Positions 24,334-32,535 of a stretch of DNA of 53,458 bases are shown here, one piece after another. A program made the position numbers and the translations under genes. Within the stretch, counting starts at the first letter, position 1, and each line of letters begins with the position of its first letter. The DNA is from Devosia psychrophila (GTDB lineage Bacteria > Pseudomonadota > Alphaproteobacteria > Rhizobiales > Devosiaceae), in the NCBI RefSeq assembly GCF_000971275.1, contig NZ_LAPV01000090.1, positions 1-53,458 on the forward strand, written 5' to 3'. The notes below the pieces were generated by a model, which was given only the letters and a program-made list of their open reading frames with translations, made no database searches and was not told the origin of the DNA.

Positions 24334-25536
24334 TTAGGCGGCTGGCGCTTGGCGCTCGGCGCGGATGGCATTGACGACAGTTTGGATGCGGGCCATGGCC
24401 TCGCGGATGCGATCGACCGGCTGGGTCAGCGACATGCGGACGAAGTCGTCAGTGTAGTCGCCATAGATGGTGCCCGGGTACATCAGCACCCGGCCCTCGG
24501 CGAGCAGGCGCTCGCAGAACACGCTGGCGGGAAGACCGGTCGCCGACACATTGGCATAGACATAAAACGCGCCTTGCGGCTCGGCGTAGGGAATGCCTAG
24601 CGCTTCGAGACCTTCGCAGAGCGCCTTGCGGCGCTCGTCATAGATGAGGCGCATTTCCTCGACGCAATCCTGCGGTCCGGTCAAAGCGGCAAGCGCCGCG
24701 TATTGGCTGACGGAGGCGACAGAAATGGCGAAAGCGTGGTTGATCTCGGCCATGGCGACGATCAGTTCGCGCGGCCCGGCAAAATAACCGATGCGCCAGC
24801 CGGTCATGGCATAGGCCTTGGAGAATCCCGATAGCGTGATGGTGCGCTCCTTCATGCCGGGCAGCGACGCCACCGGCTGGATGCGCTGGTTACCATAGGT
24901 CAGGCGGGCATAAATTTCGTCGGAGATGACGATCAGGTCATGCTCAATGGCCAGCTTGGCGATCTTCTCGACTTCGTCGGGCGCTGTGACGGTGCCGGTC
25001 GGATTGTTCGGGTTGATCAGCACCAGCACCTTGGACTTCGGTGTGATGGCGGCCTTGACCATGTCGGCGGTGAGCGTGAAGTTGGTTTCCATGCTCATGC
25101 GGATATTGACGACGGTGGCATCGGCAAGCTCGGCGGCCTGGCCGTAGGGATTGTAGCCGGGACATGGCACGAGGATTTCGTCGCCCGGATTGAGCAGTGC
25201 CAGCGCGATGACGAACATGGCGTGCTGGCCACCGGGCGTCACGACGATCTCGTCGAGCGCATAGTTGGCGCCACCTTGATCGAGGATGTTCCTGGCTATT
25301 GCCTCGCGCAAAGCCGGCAGGCCGAGCGGGTGACCATAGTGGGTCTCGCCGCGTCCCAGTGCATCCTGGCCCGCCTTGACGATATGGGCGGGCGTATCGA
25401 GATCGGGATCGCCGCGACCGAGCTTGATCACGTCGGTCAGCCCGGCCGCGATATCGGTCATCTTGGTGATGATATGGGCGTCCTTGAGCTTGACGCGATT
25501 GGCCAGTCGATTGGCGTGCAGTGCTGAAGCTTCCAT
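24334..25536 (-). CDS. Class I/II aminotransferase 1 (PLP-dependent)
   Basis: A 400-residue fold-type I aminotransferase. 'RGDPDLDTPAHIV' near residue 41, 'NPNNPTGTV', 'VISDEIYARL' and the PLP lysine in 'SGFSKAYAMTGWRIGY' are all present, and an arginine for substrate carboxylate binding appears in 'FVRMSL' near the end. It would transfer the amino group of an amino acid released by the peptidases. A clear paralog (32535-33716) lies in the divergent plus operon, so each operon has its own copy. Confidence 0.92.
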   Translation of the reverse strand: MEASALHANRLANRVKLKDAHIITKMTDIAAGLTDVIKLGRGDPDLDTPAHIVKAGQDALGRGETHYGHPLGLPALREAIARNILDQGGANYALDEIVVTPGGQHAMFVIALALLNPGDEILVPCPGYNPYGQAAELADATVVNIRMSMETNFTLTADMVKAAITPKSKVLVLINPNNPTGTVTAPDEVEKIAKLAIEHDLIVISDEIYARLTYGNQRIQPVASLPGMKERTITLSGFSKAYAMTGWRIGYFAGPRELIVAMAEINHAFAISVASVSQYAALAALTGPQDCVEEMRLIYDERRKALCEGLEALGIPYAEPQGAFYVYANVSATGLPASVFCERLLAEGRVLMYPGTIYGDYTDDFVRMSLTQPVDRIREAMARIQTVVNAIRAERQAPAA

Positions 25537-25550
25537 GGTCCCCTCCTCCC

Positions 25551-27071
25551 CTAGAGGCTGTAAAGTTCGCTGTATTTTGCGGTGAGGTGAGCGATGTAGG
25601 GCTCGGGATCGAGCGTGCGGCCGGTCGCCTTGACCAGCAGTTCGTCGCGGCGATAGCGGCGGCCATGCTGGTGCACGTTCTCGATCATGTAAACGCGCAG
25701 CGGCTCGTAATCGCCGGTCGCGAGGCCACTAGCGATGGTCGCGTCCTGCTTTGCCGCCTCGAACAACTGGCCGGCCATGACATTGCCGATGGTGTAGTTA
25801 CAGAAAGTGCCGATCTGGCCCGAGGACCAGTGTACGTCTTGCAGCACGCCATTGGCGTCGTCGGGCACCTCGAGACCGAGATATTCCTTAATTTTGGCGT
25901 TCCAGGCTTCGGGCAGGTCCTTGACCGCAAGCGAGCCATCCATCAGCGCTGCCTCGATATCGGTGCGCAGCATGACGTGGAAATCATAGGTCAGCTCGTC
26001 GGCTTCGACACGGATGAAGCCGGGCTTGCAGCGATTGACGGCGCGGAAGAATTCGTCGGCGGTCACGTCGGACAGTTGGTCGGGGTAGAACTTCTGCGCC
26101 TCTGCGAAATTGACTGACCAGAATTCGCGACTGCGACCGACATGGTTTTCCCAAAGGCGGGACTGCGATTCATGGGCGCCAAAGCTGACGCCGCCGACGG
26201 CATAAAGTCCAACCAGATCGGTGGCGAACGGCGTGCGGGTATAGGCCGCGTCGACACCCTGCTCATAAAGCGCGTGACCGGCCTCATGCAGCGCGCCGAA
26301 CAGGCTTGCCGCCATATAGTTGGGATTGAAGCGCGTCGTAATGCGCACGTCGTTGCGCGTGAACGACACTTCGAACGGATGCAGCGTCGTATCGAGACGG
26401 CCACGATTGAGGTCGTAGCCGACCTTCTGCGCCATCGACAGCGCGAAAGCGTGCTGCTGATCGACAGGATAGTGACGTTCGAGGAAATCGAAGCGCGGCT
26501 GCTCCTTTTCGCCGATCGCCTTGACCAAGGGTATCAGCGCTTCGCGCAGGCGGGCAAATAGTGGCTTGAGCGTCGCGACGGTTTCGCCGGGCTCGAAGCG
26601 GTACATCAGCGCGTCATAGGGATGCGCCTCGTAGCCAATGCACTCGGCCATCTCGCGATTGAGCGCGACGGTCTGCTCGAGGATCGGCACGAACTGGCTA
26701 AAATCGCTTTCGGCCCGCGCCTTGGCCCAGACGGCGTGACCATTGGCACCGAGTTCGGCCCGCTTGCGGGTCAATTCGGCCGGAATCGCCAGATGCCAGT
26801 CGATGGCTTCGCGGACCTGGGCGACCATGACCTTTTCCACAGCTTCATCGGGCATCGAGGCAGTTTCCGCCTCGGCCTTATCCAACTGGCTGCGGGTATT
26901 CGCCGAAACCAGCAGGTCCCGGGTCAAAACCGACAATGTCGCCAACTGCTTGCCACGGGTCTCGTGACCGCCATGCGGCATCATTGTGCGAGCATCCCAG
27001 CTCAGGATTGACTGGGTGTTGAGCAGGTCGTTGACCTGTCCCACACTCTCCATAAGCTGCGCGTAACTCAT
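25551..27071 (-). CDS. M32-family metallocarboxypeptidase (carboxypeptidase Taq type)
   Basis: A 506-residue cytoplasmic peptidase, close to the usual length of about 500. The zinc motif HEAGH is near residue 262 in 'GALHEAGHALYEQGVD', with further family blocks 'ESQSRLWENHVGRS' and 'DELTYDFHVMLR'. It removes single residues from the C-terminus of peptides. It is the first gene of the large minus operon, transcribed away from the DUF4438-like genes, and probably trims the imported compound before the acyl- and ureido-directed steps. Confidence 0.92.
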   Translation of the reverse strand: MSYAQLMESVGQVNDLLNTQSILSWDARTMMPHGGHETRGKQLATLSVLTRDLLVSANTRSQLDKAEAETASMPDEAVEKVMVAQVREAIDWHLAIPAELTRKRAELGANGHAVWAKARAESDFSQFVPILEQTVALNREMAECIGYEAHPYDALMYRFEPGETVATLKPLFARLREALIPLVKAIGEKEQPRFDFLERHYPVDQQHAFALSMAQKVGYDLNRGRLDTTLHPFEVSFTRNDVRITTRFNPNYMAASLFGALHEAGHALYEQGVDAAYTRTPFATDLVGLYAVGGVSFGAHESQSRLWENHVGRSREFWSVNFAEAQKFYPDQLSDVTADEFFRAVNRCKPGFIRVEADELTYDFHVMLRTDIEAALMDGSLAVKDLPEAWNAKIKEYLGLEVPDDANGVLQDVHWSSGQIGTFCNYTIGNVMAGQLFEAAKQDATIASGLATGDYEPLRVYMIENVHQHGRRYRRDELLVKATGRTLDPEPYIAHLTAKYSELYSL

Positions 27072-27266
27072 TGGCTTGACTATCTTTCTTTCTATTCACG
27101 GCTGTTTTTGCCGCTTTGTTGATCGGGTGCTTGACGACGCCCGATCCGTGTGCACATTTGTCGGCTATCAGATTGTCGACAATCTAATGAGCTAATGTTG
27201 GACAGGGAATCTTGTGGTTGTCAAGCGATGCAAACCGGGGCGTCCGAAAATAGTGGAAGCGCACAA
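27072..27266. promoter_or_regulatory. Divergent control region of the two large operons with a perfect 16-bp palindrome
   Basis: This 195-bp gap separates the first genes of both operons. AGATTGTCGACAATCT (27170-27185) is a perfect palindrome with a TTGTCGACAA core, the form expected for a GntR/FCD operator. A second inverted repeat, GATCGGG (27121-27127) and CCCGATC (27140-27146), lies nearer the minus-strand gene and could be a second site or a leader hairpin. I could not assign -35/-10 boxes with confidence. One regulator acting here would switch both operons. Confidence 0.65.
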
Positions 27267-28148
27267 ATGAGCACCGACCTGGGGGGACTCACCTCCAATA
27301 CCGACGCGCTGGTGGCCATGGCTGTCTGCGGCTACGTCAGCACGCCGTCGCTACGTCCGGGGCACTACACGCACTATCCCGACGGCAAGGGCGTCATCCT
27401 GCCTGGCATGTTCGGCGTCACCTACAATGCCAGCGTCGGCGACCGGGCTTTCGGCTGGGCTGGCGACCATGTCGAGCCCGGCGTGTCGATCGCCCATCCT
27501 GATGAAAAGTCCGACATGGCGCTGCATTACCTGAGCTGCGTCGGCAATGAAGCGACCGTCATGTCCGGCCTTGCCAAAGGCGCCAAGGGCACGGTGACCG
27601 GCGAGCATGCGCGGCTGCTGGTAGCCTTCCCCCATGAGGTCAACGACCTGCTCAATATCGGCGACCAGATCCAGATCGAAGCGCTTGGCCGGGGCATTGC
27701 GCTCGAGGAATTCCCGCAGTTGGAGTTCAAGAAAACCAGCCCGAAACTGCTGCAGGCGCTGCGCCTGACGCGGGCCGGCAACGGGTCGCTCCGCCTGCCG
27801 GTGGCCATCGAACTGCCAGTCGAGATCATGGGCTCGGGCGCCGAGCTGAACTCCGAATATGTCGACCAGGACCTGATGAGCGGCGACCGGGCGCTGATGG
27901 CCGACCTCGGCATCGACCAGATGCGGTTGGGCGATATCATCGCCATCCGCCACGCCGACCACCATTTTGGCCGCTCCTATCGCGAAGGCGCCGTCTCCAT
28001 CGCCATCTGCATCCACGGCGATTCCATCATGACCGGCCACGGTCCCGGCATCATGACGCTGATGAGCTGCGCCGAGGGCGGCATCGAATTCGACATCGAT
28101 CCGACCGCCAATATTTCCAACTATTTCCGCATCGGAGCTGCCAAGTGA
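27267..28148 (+). CDS. DUF4438-like protein, first of a tandem pair
   Basis: A 293-residue protein of unknown function, first in the plus operon. Its most distinctive stretch (residues 47-74) includes 'MFGVTYNASVGDRAFGW' and 'GDHVEPGVSI', followed by 'LSCVGNEATVMSGLAKGAKG' and a late 'HGPGIMTLMSC'. I recall these as marks of the DUF4438 family, known only from structures and genomes. No signal peptide or membrane segment is seen. I chose the ATG at 27267 because GGAAG lies 7 bases upstream; the open frame begins at 27150, before the operator. It is paralogous along its whole length to the next gene, with which it may form a heteromer. Confidence 0.7.
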   Translation: MSTDLGGLTSNTDALVAMAVCGYVSTPSLRPGHYTHYPDGKGVILPGMFGVTYNASVGDRAFGWAGDHVEPGVSIAHPDEKSDMALHYLSCVGNEATVMSGLAKGAKGTVTGEHARLLVAFPHEVNDLLNIGDQIQIEALGRGIALEEFPQLEFKKTSPKLLQALRLTRAGNGSLRLPVAIELPVEIMGSGAELNSEYVDQDLMSGDRALMADLGIDQMRLGDIIAIRHADHHFGRSYREGAVSIAICIHGDSIMTGHGPGIMTLMSCAEGGIEFDIDPTANISNYFRIGAAK

Positions 28149-29023
28149 GCGTCACCTTCAACGAAGCCGACCTCGTTGCCGTTTCGGTCGGCGGCGTAAT
28201 CGCCCATCCGGGTTTTCCCGGCCTTCCCGCCGAACCCTATCGCCTCGCCGCCGACGGTACGCCGTTCCTGCTGCCAGCCTGGGGCGGCATCGTCTACAAC
28301 GTTTCGGTCGGTGATCGCGCTTTCGGCTGGGCGGCAGACTGCATCCATCCCGGCGTCTCGATCCGCGGCTCGGATGACCTGAAGAACCGCGGCCTCAACG
28401 TCTTTGCCTGTCTCGGCAACATGGCAACTGTCATGACCGGCCAGGCACAGGGCGCCAAGGGCGTGGTGACCGGCAAGTCCGGCCGCTTTTCCGAGCAGGT
28501 GATCATCCACTTCCCTAAGGAAATCCGCAAGAAGATGGCGGTCGGAGACCAGATCCTGGTCAAGTCCTATGGCACCGGCATTTCCATCGCGGGCCACGAA
28601 GCAATCAACTGCAAGGGTCTGTCGCCCGACCTGCTCAAGGCGCTGCCGAGCAAGGTCGTAGATGGCGTGCTGAAGTTCGGTGTCGTCGCGACGGTGCCGG
28701 CGTTTCTTGTCGGTGCCGGCGCAGGCCTCACCAGCGAAGGCGGGAGCCTCCACATACAGTCGACCGACAAGGCCGCGCTCAAGGAAGCCGGGCTCGATCA
28801 GCTCAAGCTCGGTGACGTTGTCGCCATCGAAAACACCGACAGCCGCTACAATCACGGCTATCTGCGCGGCGCCATGAGCATCGGCATCGTCGGCCAGACC
28901 GATGGTCCACGCTCGGGCTACGGCCCCGGCATGACGGTGATCATGACCGCGCCCAAGGGGGAACTCGGCGCCTACACCGACGCCTCCGCCAATATCGCCT
29001 CCCTGCTCAAGCTCGAGGCATAG
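28145..29023 (+). CDS. DUF4438-like protein, second of a tandem pair
   Basis: A 292-residue paralog of the preceding gene, sharing 'YN.SVGDRAFGWA.D..PGVSI', 'CLGNMATVMTGQAQGAKG', 'LDQLKLGDVVAI' and 'GYGPGMTVIM'. The near-equal lengths and head-to-tail overlap of 4 bp suggest an old tandem duplication that has diverged, perhaps into two subunits. No function is known. The glycine-rich 'GAKG' and 'GPGM' loops might bind a ligand or nucleotide, but this is only a guess. Confidence 0.7.
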   Translation: MSVTFNEADLVAVSVGGVIAHPGFPGLPAEPYRLAADGTPFLLPAWGGIVYNVSVGDRAFGWAADCIHPGVSIRGSDDLKNRGLNVFACLGNMATVMTGQAQGAKGVVTGKSGRFSEQVIIHFPKEIRKKMAVGDQILVKSYGTGISIAGHEAINCKGLSPDLLKALPSKVVDGVLKFGVVATVPAFLVGAGAGLTSEGGSLHIQSTDKAALKEAGLDQLKLGDVVAIENTDSRYNHGYLRGAMSIGIVGQTDGPRSGYGPGMTVIMTAPKGELGAYTDASANIASLLKLEA

Positions 29024-29026
29024 ACC

Positions 29027-30109
29027 GTGGCCATCACGCTGACCAATGTCGACAAGCCTAGCCTCGAGCGCTTCATGGCGCAGGGCTTTGAGGCGCTCGG
29101 CCTCACCACCGAGGACGCAAAGCTGTTTGGCGATGCGCTGATCTTTTCCGAATTGCGGTTTCATCCCGGTCATGGCCAGGGCGTGCGTCGTCTGCGCCGC
29201 TACCAGGAACGCATTGGCGAAAAGCTGGTCGATCCGCGTGCCGAGTTCGAGATCATCAAGCAGAGCCCTGCCCTGGCGCTGGTCGACGCGCATAATGGCA
29301 TCGGCACGGTGGTTGCAGCCAAGGCGATGAAGCTGGCGATCGAAAAGGCCAAGGTTTCCGGCATAGGCCAGGTGATCGTGCGTAACTCGACCCACTATGG
29401 CTCGTCTGCGGTGCATGCCTGCCAAGCCATGGACGCCGGCTGTATCGGCATTGCCTATACCAATGCCGGCCCCGAAATGGCGCCATGGGGCGCCCGCGAA
29501 GGCGCTGTCGGCACCAATCCCTGGGGCATCGCCGCACCGACCAATCTCGGCTTTCCGGCCGTGATGGATTTTGCCCTGACCACCGCCGGCAAGGGCATGA
29601 TGCTGTGGCATTCGCGTGAGGGCAAGAAGATACCCCTCGACTGGGCGCTCACCCCCGAAGGCGAAATCACTGACGATCCCGACGCCGCCATGAAGGGCGC
29701 ACTGCTCGGCATCGGCGAATACAAGGGCTATGGCCTCGCCTTCATGACCGACGTGCTCACCGGCGTCATCGGCGGCGGTGGCTTCGGCCTCACGCCCTAC
29801 GCCGACCAGGGCAAGCTCGATGTTTCGCACTCCCTCACCGCAATCGACATCGAATGGTTCATGCCGCTCGAACAGTTCAAGCAGCGCATGGGCGAATATT
29901 CGCAGATGGTGAAATCGCGCAAGACCCGGCCCGGTTTTTCCGAAGTGCTGATCCCCGGCGAACAGGAAGCGCGTCGCGTCGCCAGGAAATCTGCCGGTGG
30001 TGTACCGCTCGACGACGAAGTGCTGGCCGACCTGCAGGCGCTGGGCCGCGAACTCGGCCTCTCGGCTGAGATCAAGGTGCTCGGCCCCTTTTCGGAGGAC
30101 CGGCTGTGA
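29027..30109 (+). CDS. Ldh_2-family NAD(P)-dependent dehydrogenase
   Basis: A 360-residue member of the malate/L-lactate/ureidoglycolate dehydrogenase type 2 family, which is not related to classical lactate dehydrogenase. 'GHGQGVRRLRRY', the catalytic histidine in 'VRNSTHYGSSA', 'TNAGPEMAPWGAREGAVGTNPWGIAAP' and 'KGYGLAFMTDVLTGV' are typical. The start is a GTG 3 bp after the preceding stop. The family oxidises 2-hydroxy acids (including ureidoglycolate in AllD) or reduces cyclic imines. With PuuE- and AllA-like proteins in the divergent operon, an AllD-like role is possible. Confidence 0.87.
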   Translation: MAITLTNVDKPSLERFMAQGFEALGLTTEDAKLFGDALIFSELRFHPGHGQGVRRLRRYQERIGEKLVDPRAEFEIIKQSPALALVDAHNGIGTVVAAKAMKLAIEKAKVSGIGQVIVRNSTHYGSSAVHACQAMDAGCIGIAYTNAGPEMAPWGAREGAVGTNPWGIAAPTNLGFPAVMDFALTTAGKGMMLWHSREGKKIPLDWALTPEGEITDDPDAAMKGALLGIGEYKGYGLAFMTDVLTGVIGGGGFGLTPYADQGKLDVSHSLTAIDIEWFMPLEQFKQRMGEYSQMVKSRKTRPGFSEVLIPGEQEARRVARKSAGGVPLDDEVLADLQALGRELGLSAEIKVLGPFSEDRL

Positions 30110-31287
30110 GCGCTATGCTGCCCATTGTCAGGCCGATCAAGCCACTCGGCGAGGACTTCCGCCAATCGGTGCGCGATGCACTGCGTCACAGCGCAGCGGC
30201 ACGTGGCCTCGACGGCGTGCTGCTGCTGTCGCCAGCCAATGTGTTTTACGCCTGCGGCTTCAATTTTTCCGTCAACGAGCGGCCGATCGGGCTCTATGTT
30301 CCGGTCGAGGGCGAGGCCAAGCTGTTCGTACCACTGCTCGAACTCGAAAACGCCCAGCCTGTGCAAGGTGTCGAGCTGGGCGTCTACGAGGAGTTTCCCG
30401 GCCTCGTGCATCCGGTCGTCTGGATGGTGTGCCAATCCAAGGCGATGCGTATCGCCATCGATATGCTCGACGCGCGCCAGATCGCCCCGCTCAAGACGCT
30501 GATCGACGAGGTACTGCTTGAGGATATCGCCGCGCCGCTGCGCTTCGTCAAAACTGCGGTCGAACTCGAACTGACCCGCATTGCCGCCCTCTACGCCGAC
30601 CTCAGCCTGACGCGCCTCCATGCCGAAGCCGCCAACATCATCGGACAGGGTGGCACGGAACTGGATCTGCTGGCGGACTCAACGGGCTTTGCCCTCGCCG
30701 CCTTGAAACGCGACTATGGTGCCGCCTTCGCCGGAACCAAGCTCGGCATCACCGCCTCAGTCCATTCCGGTCCGCGCGCCGCCCTGCCGCATGGCTCGAC
30801 AGGCATCCGCGTTCCGCAGCTTGGCGACACGCTGATCTCAGGTGTCGGCTGCAGCCTGGGCGGTTACCACGCGGAAAGCGGCGTCACGCTGATCATCGGC
30901 GAGATCACCGCCGAACAGCGCCACGTCATGCTGGCCATGGAAACCTGCAACGATGCAGCCGTCAGCGCGCTCAAGCCCGGTGCCCGCTGCCAGGATGTCA
31001 ACGACGCAGCCCTCGCTGCGCTCAAGGCCGCAGACCTCGGCGACGCCATCCGGCACCGGATCGGCCACGGCATGGGCCTCGAAGGCCACGAAGCGCCCTG
31101 GCTGGCACCCGGCGACATGACCGAGGTTCTGCCCAACATGGTGTTTTCCAACGAGCCTGGCGTCTATCGTCCTGGCCGCGACGGCTATCGCACCATCAAC
31201 ACCATGCTGGTGCATCCGGACCACGTTGAAATTCCGAGCCGCTTTCTGGCGGACACTCCCATCGACCAGCGCGTCATTGCGCTCTAG
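30106..31287 (+). CDS. M24/creatinase-fold hydrolase with an altered metal site
   Basis: A 393-residue 'pita-bread' fold protein with an N-terminal creatinase-type domain and C-terminal catalytic domain. 'ALPHGSTG' (near 227), 'RIGHGMGLEGHEAP' (His321) and 'VFSNEPGVY' (Glu350) are conserved. However, metal ligands expected in M24 peptidases seem lost: the first aspartate is glycine in 'LISGVG' (near 246), the second is probably Glu257 in 'YHAESGVT', and the last glutamate is asparagine near 365 ('TINTMLV'). Creatinase itself has this fold without metal, so a metal-free amidinohydrolase-like reaction is possible. The start is GTG, overlapping the previous stop by 4 bp. Confidence 0.82.
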   Translation: MSAMLPIVRPIKPLGEDFRQSVRDALRHSAAARGLDGVLLLSPANVFYACGFNFSVNERPIGLYVPVEGEAKLFVPLLELENAQPVQGVELGVYEEFPGLVHPVVWMVCQSKAMRIAIDMLDARQIAPLKTLIDEVLLEDIAAPLRFVKTAVELELTRIAALYADLSLTRLHAEAANIIGQGGTELDLLADSTGFALAALKRDYGAAFAGTKLGITASVHSGPRAALPHGSTGIRVPQLGDTLISGVGCSLGGYHAESGVTLIIGEITAEQRHVMLAMETCNDAAVSALKPGARCQDVNDAALAALKAADLGDAIRHRIGHGMGLEGHEAPWLAPGDMTEVLPNMVFSNEPGVYRPGRDGYRTINTMLVHPDHVEIPSRFLADTPIDQRVIAL

Positions 31288-31305
31288 CCCCAAGAGATTG
31301 AGACC

Positions 31306-32535
31306 ATGCCTGAACCCGTTGCCTGGCAATATACCAAGATCACCAAGCCGATGTTCGACCTCAAACCGGTCGATCAGGTGCTGGTCGGACGCATCATCAC
31401 CGCCAAAGGCGACGAGATCATCGAGGATGGTTTTGTCGAAGTCATCGGCGGCAAGATCACCCGTGTCGGGCCCCGCGCAGATATGGGCACCCCCATCGTC
31501 ACGGTGACCGATACCGGCGGCAAGACCATCATGCCCGGCCTGATCCAGTCGCATGGGCACCTGTCGTGGGATGGCGTGCATGAGCTGAGCTGGCAGTCGA
31601 TGTATGACAGCCCGGAAATCCGCGCCTACAAAGCGGCTGGCAACATGCTGAAATCGCTGCGCTCGGGGGTGACGCTGGTGCGCGATCTCGGCGTGCATAA
31701 TGCGAACCTCTTTGCCAAGCAGGCGGTGGCGCAGGGCTTCTTCCCCGGCCCGCGTCTGCTGGTCTCGGGCGAAAGCATCATCCAGACCGGCGGCCATACC
31801 TATTGGGTTTGCCGCGAGGCAACTGGTGCCGACGAAATGCGCCGCGCCGTACGCGACCAGGTCAAGGGCGGCGCCGACCTGATCAAGATCATGGCCTGCC
31901 ACGACACCCTCGAATTCACCGATGCCGAGCTCGAAGCCGTTGTCGACGAAGCCCATCGCAACAAGTTGCCCGTGACCGCCCACGCCACCTATGACGCCTG
32001 CATCAGGCGCGTCGTCGAGTTCGGCGTCGACTGTGTCGAACACGGCGGCTCGATGAGTGACGAGACGATCCAGCTGTTGCTCGACAAGAAGGTACCGATC
32101 GTCACCACCTTCTCGGCGCTGGTCATCCAGTCCAAGCCCGATATCGCGCGCGCTTTCGGCATCCCGGAATGGAAGATCGCCGAGCGCCAGAAGGCGGTGG
32201 CCGACAAGTCCCGCTTCGATGGCCTGGTGCGTGCTGCCAAGGCGGGCGTGCCGATCGTGTTCGGTACCGACGCTGGCAGCCCTGCGGTCGAACACGACCA
32301 GATCGCCCCCGAGCTCGAATTCATGGTCGAGGTCGGCGTCTGCAAGGACAAGCTGGACGCGTTGCGCTCCATCACCATCCGCGGCGCACAGCTTTCAAAA
32401 ATGGACCACAAGATCGGCACCGTCGAGGTTGGCAAGGAAGCCGATCTGATCGTTGTCGATGGCAAGCCTGATGAAGATTTCTACGCGCTGGAGCGCGTCA
32501 TGATGACCTTTATCGCCGGCAAGAGGATGCACTGA
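31306..32535 (+). CDS. Amidohydrolase-family protein (imidazolonepropionase/prolidase-like)
   Basis: A 409-residue metal-dependent hydrolase. The HxH pair is His83 and His85 in 'MPGLIQSHGHLSWDG', a likely carboxylated lysine is in 'ADLIKIMACHD', further ligands are in 'PVTAHATYD' and 'CVEHGGSMSD', and the catalytic aspartate is in 'PIVFGTDAGSP'. Relatives hydrolyse Xaa-Pro or other dipeptides or open imidazolone rings. It is encoded between the creatinase-fold protein and the second aminotransferase, and its stop overlaps the next start by 1 bp. The substrate is probably a cyclic or peptide amide. Confidence 0.88.
   Translation: MPEPVAWQYTKITKPMFDLKPVDQVLVGRIITAKGDEIIEDGFVEVIGGKITRVGPRADMGTPIVTVTDTGGKTIMPGLIQSHGHLSWDGVHELSWQSMYDSPEIRAYKAAGNMLKSLRSGVTLVRDLGVHNANLFAKQAVAQGFFPGPRLLVSGESIIQTGGHTYWVCREATGADEMRRAVRDQVKGGADLIKIMACHDTLEFTDAELEAVVDEAHRNKLPVTAHATYDACIRRVVEFGVDCVEHGGSMSDETIQLLLDKKVPIVTTFSALVIQSKPDIARAFGIPEWKIAERQKAVADKSRFDGLVRAAKAGVPIVFGTDAGSPAVEHDQIAPELEFMVEVGVCKDKLDALRSITIRGAQLSKMDHKIGTVEVGKEADLIVVDGKPDEDFYALERVMMTFIAGKRMH

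Noticed and set aside
27121..27146. GATCGGG/CCCGATC inverted repeat as a terminator
   Set aside because: It lies in a divergent promoter region with no T-tract, so termination is unlikely; it is mentioned only as a possible second operator or leader hairpin.
28121..29830. A 569-codon minus-strand frame
   Set aside because: It is antisense to the second DUF4438-like gene and the Ldh_2 gene, which have clear motifs, overlaps and start sites.
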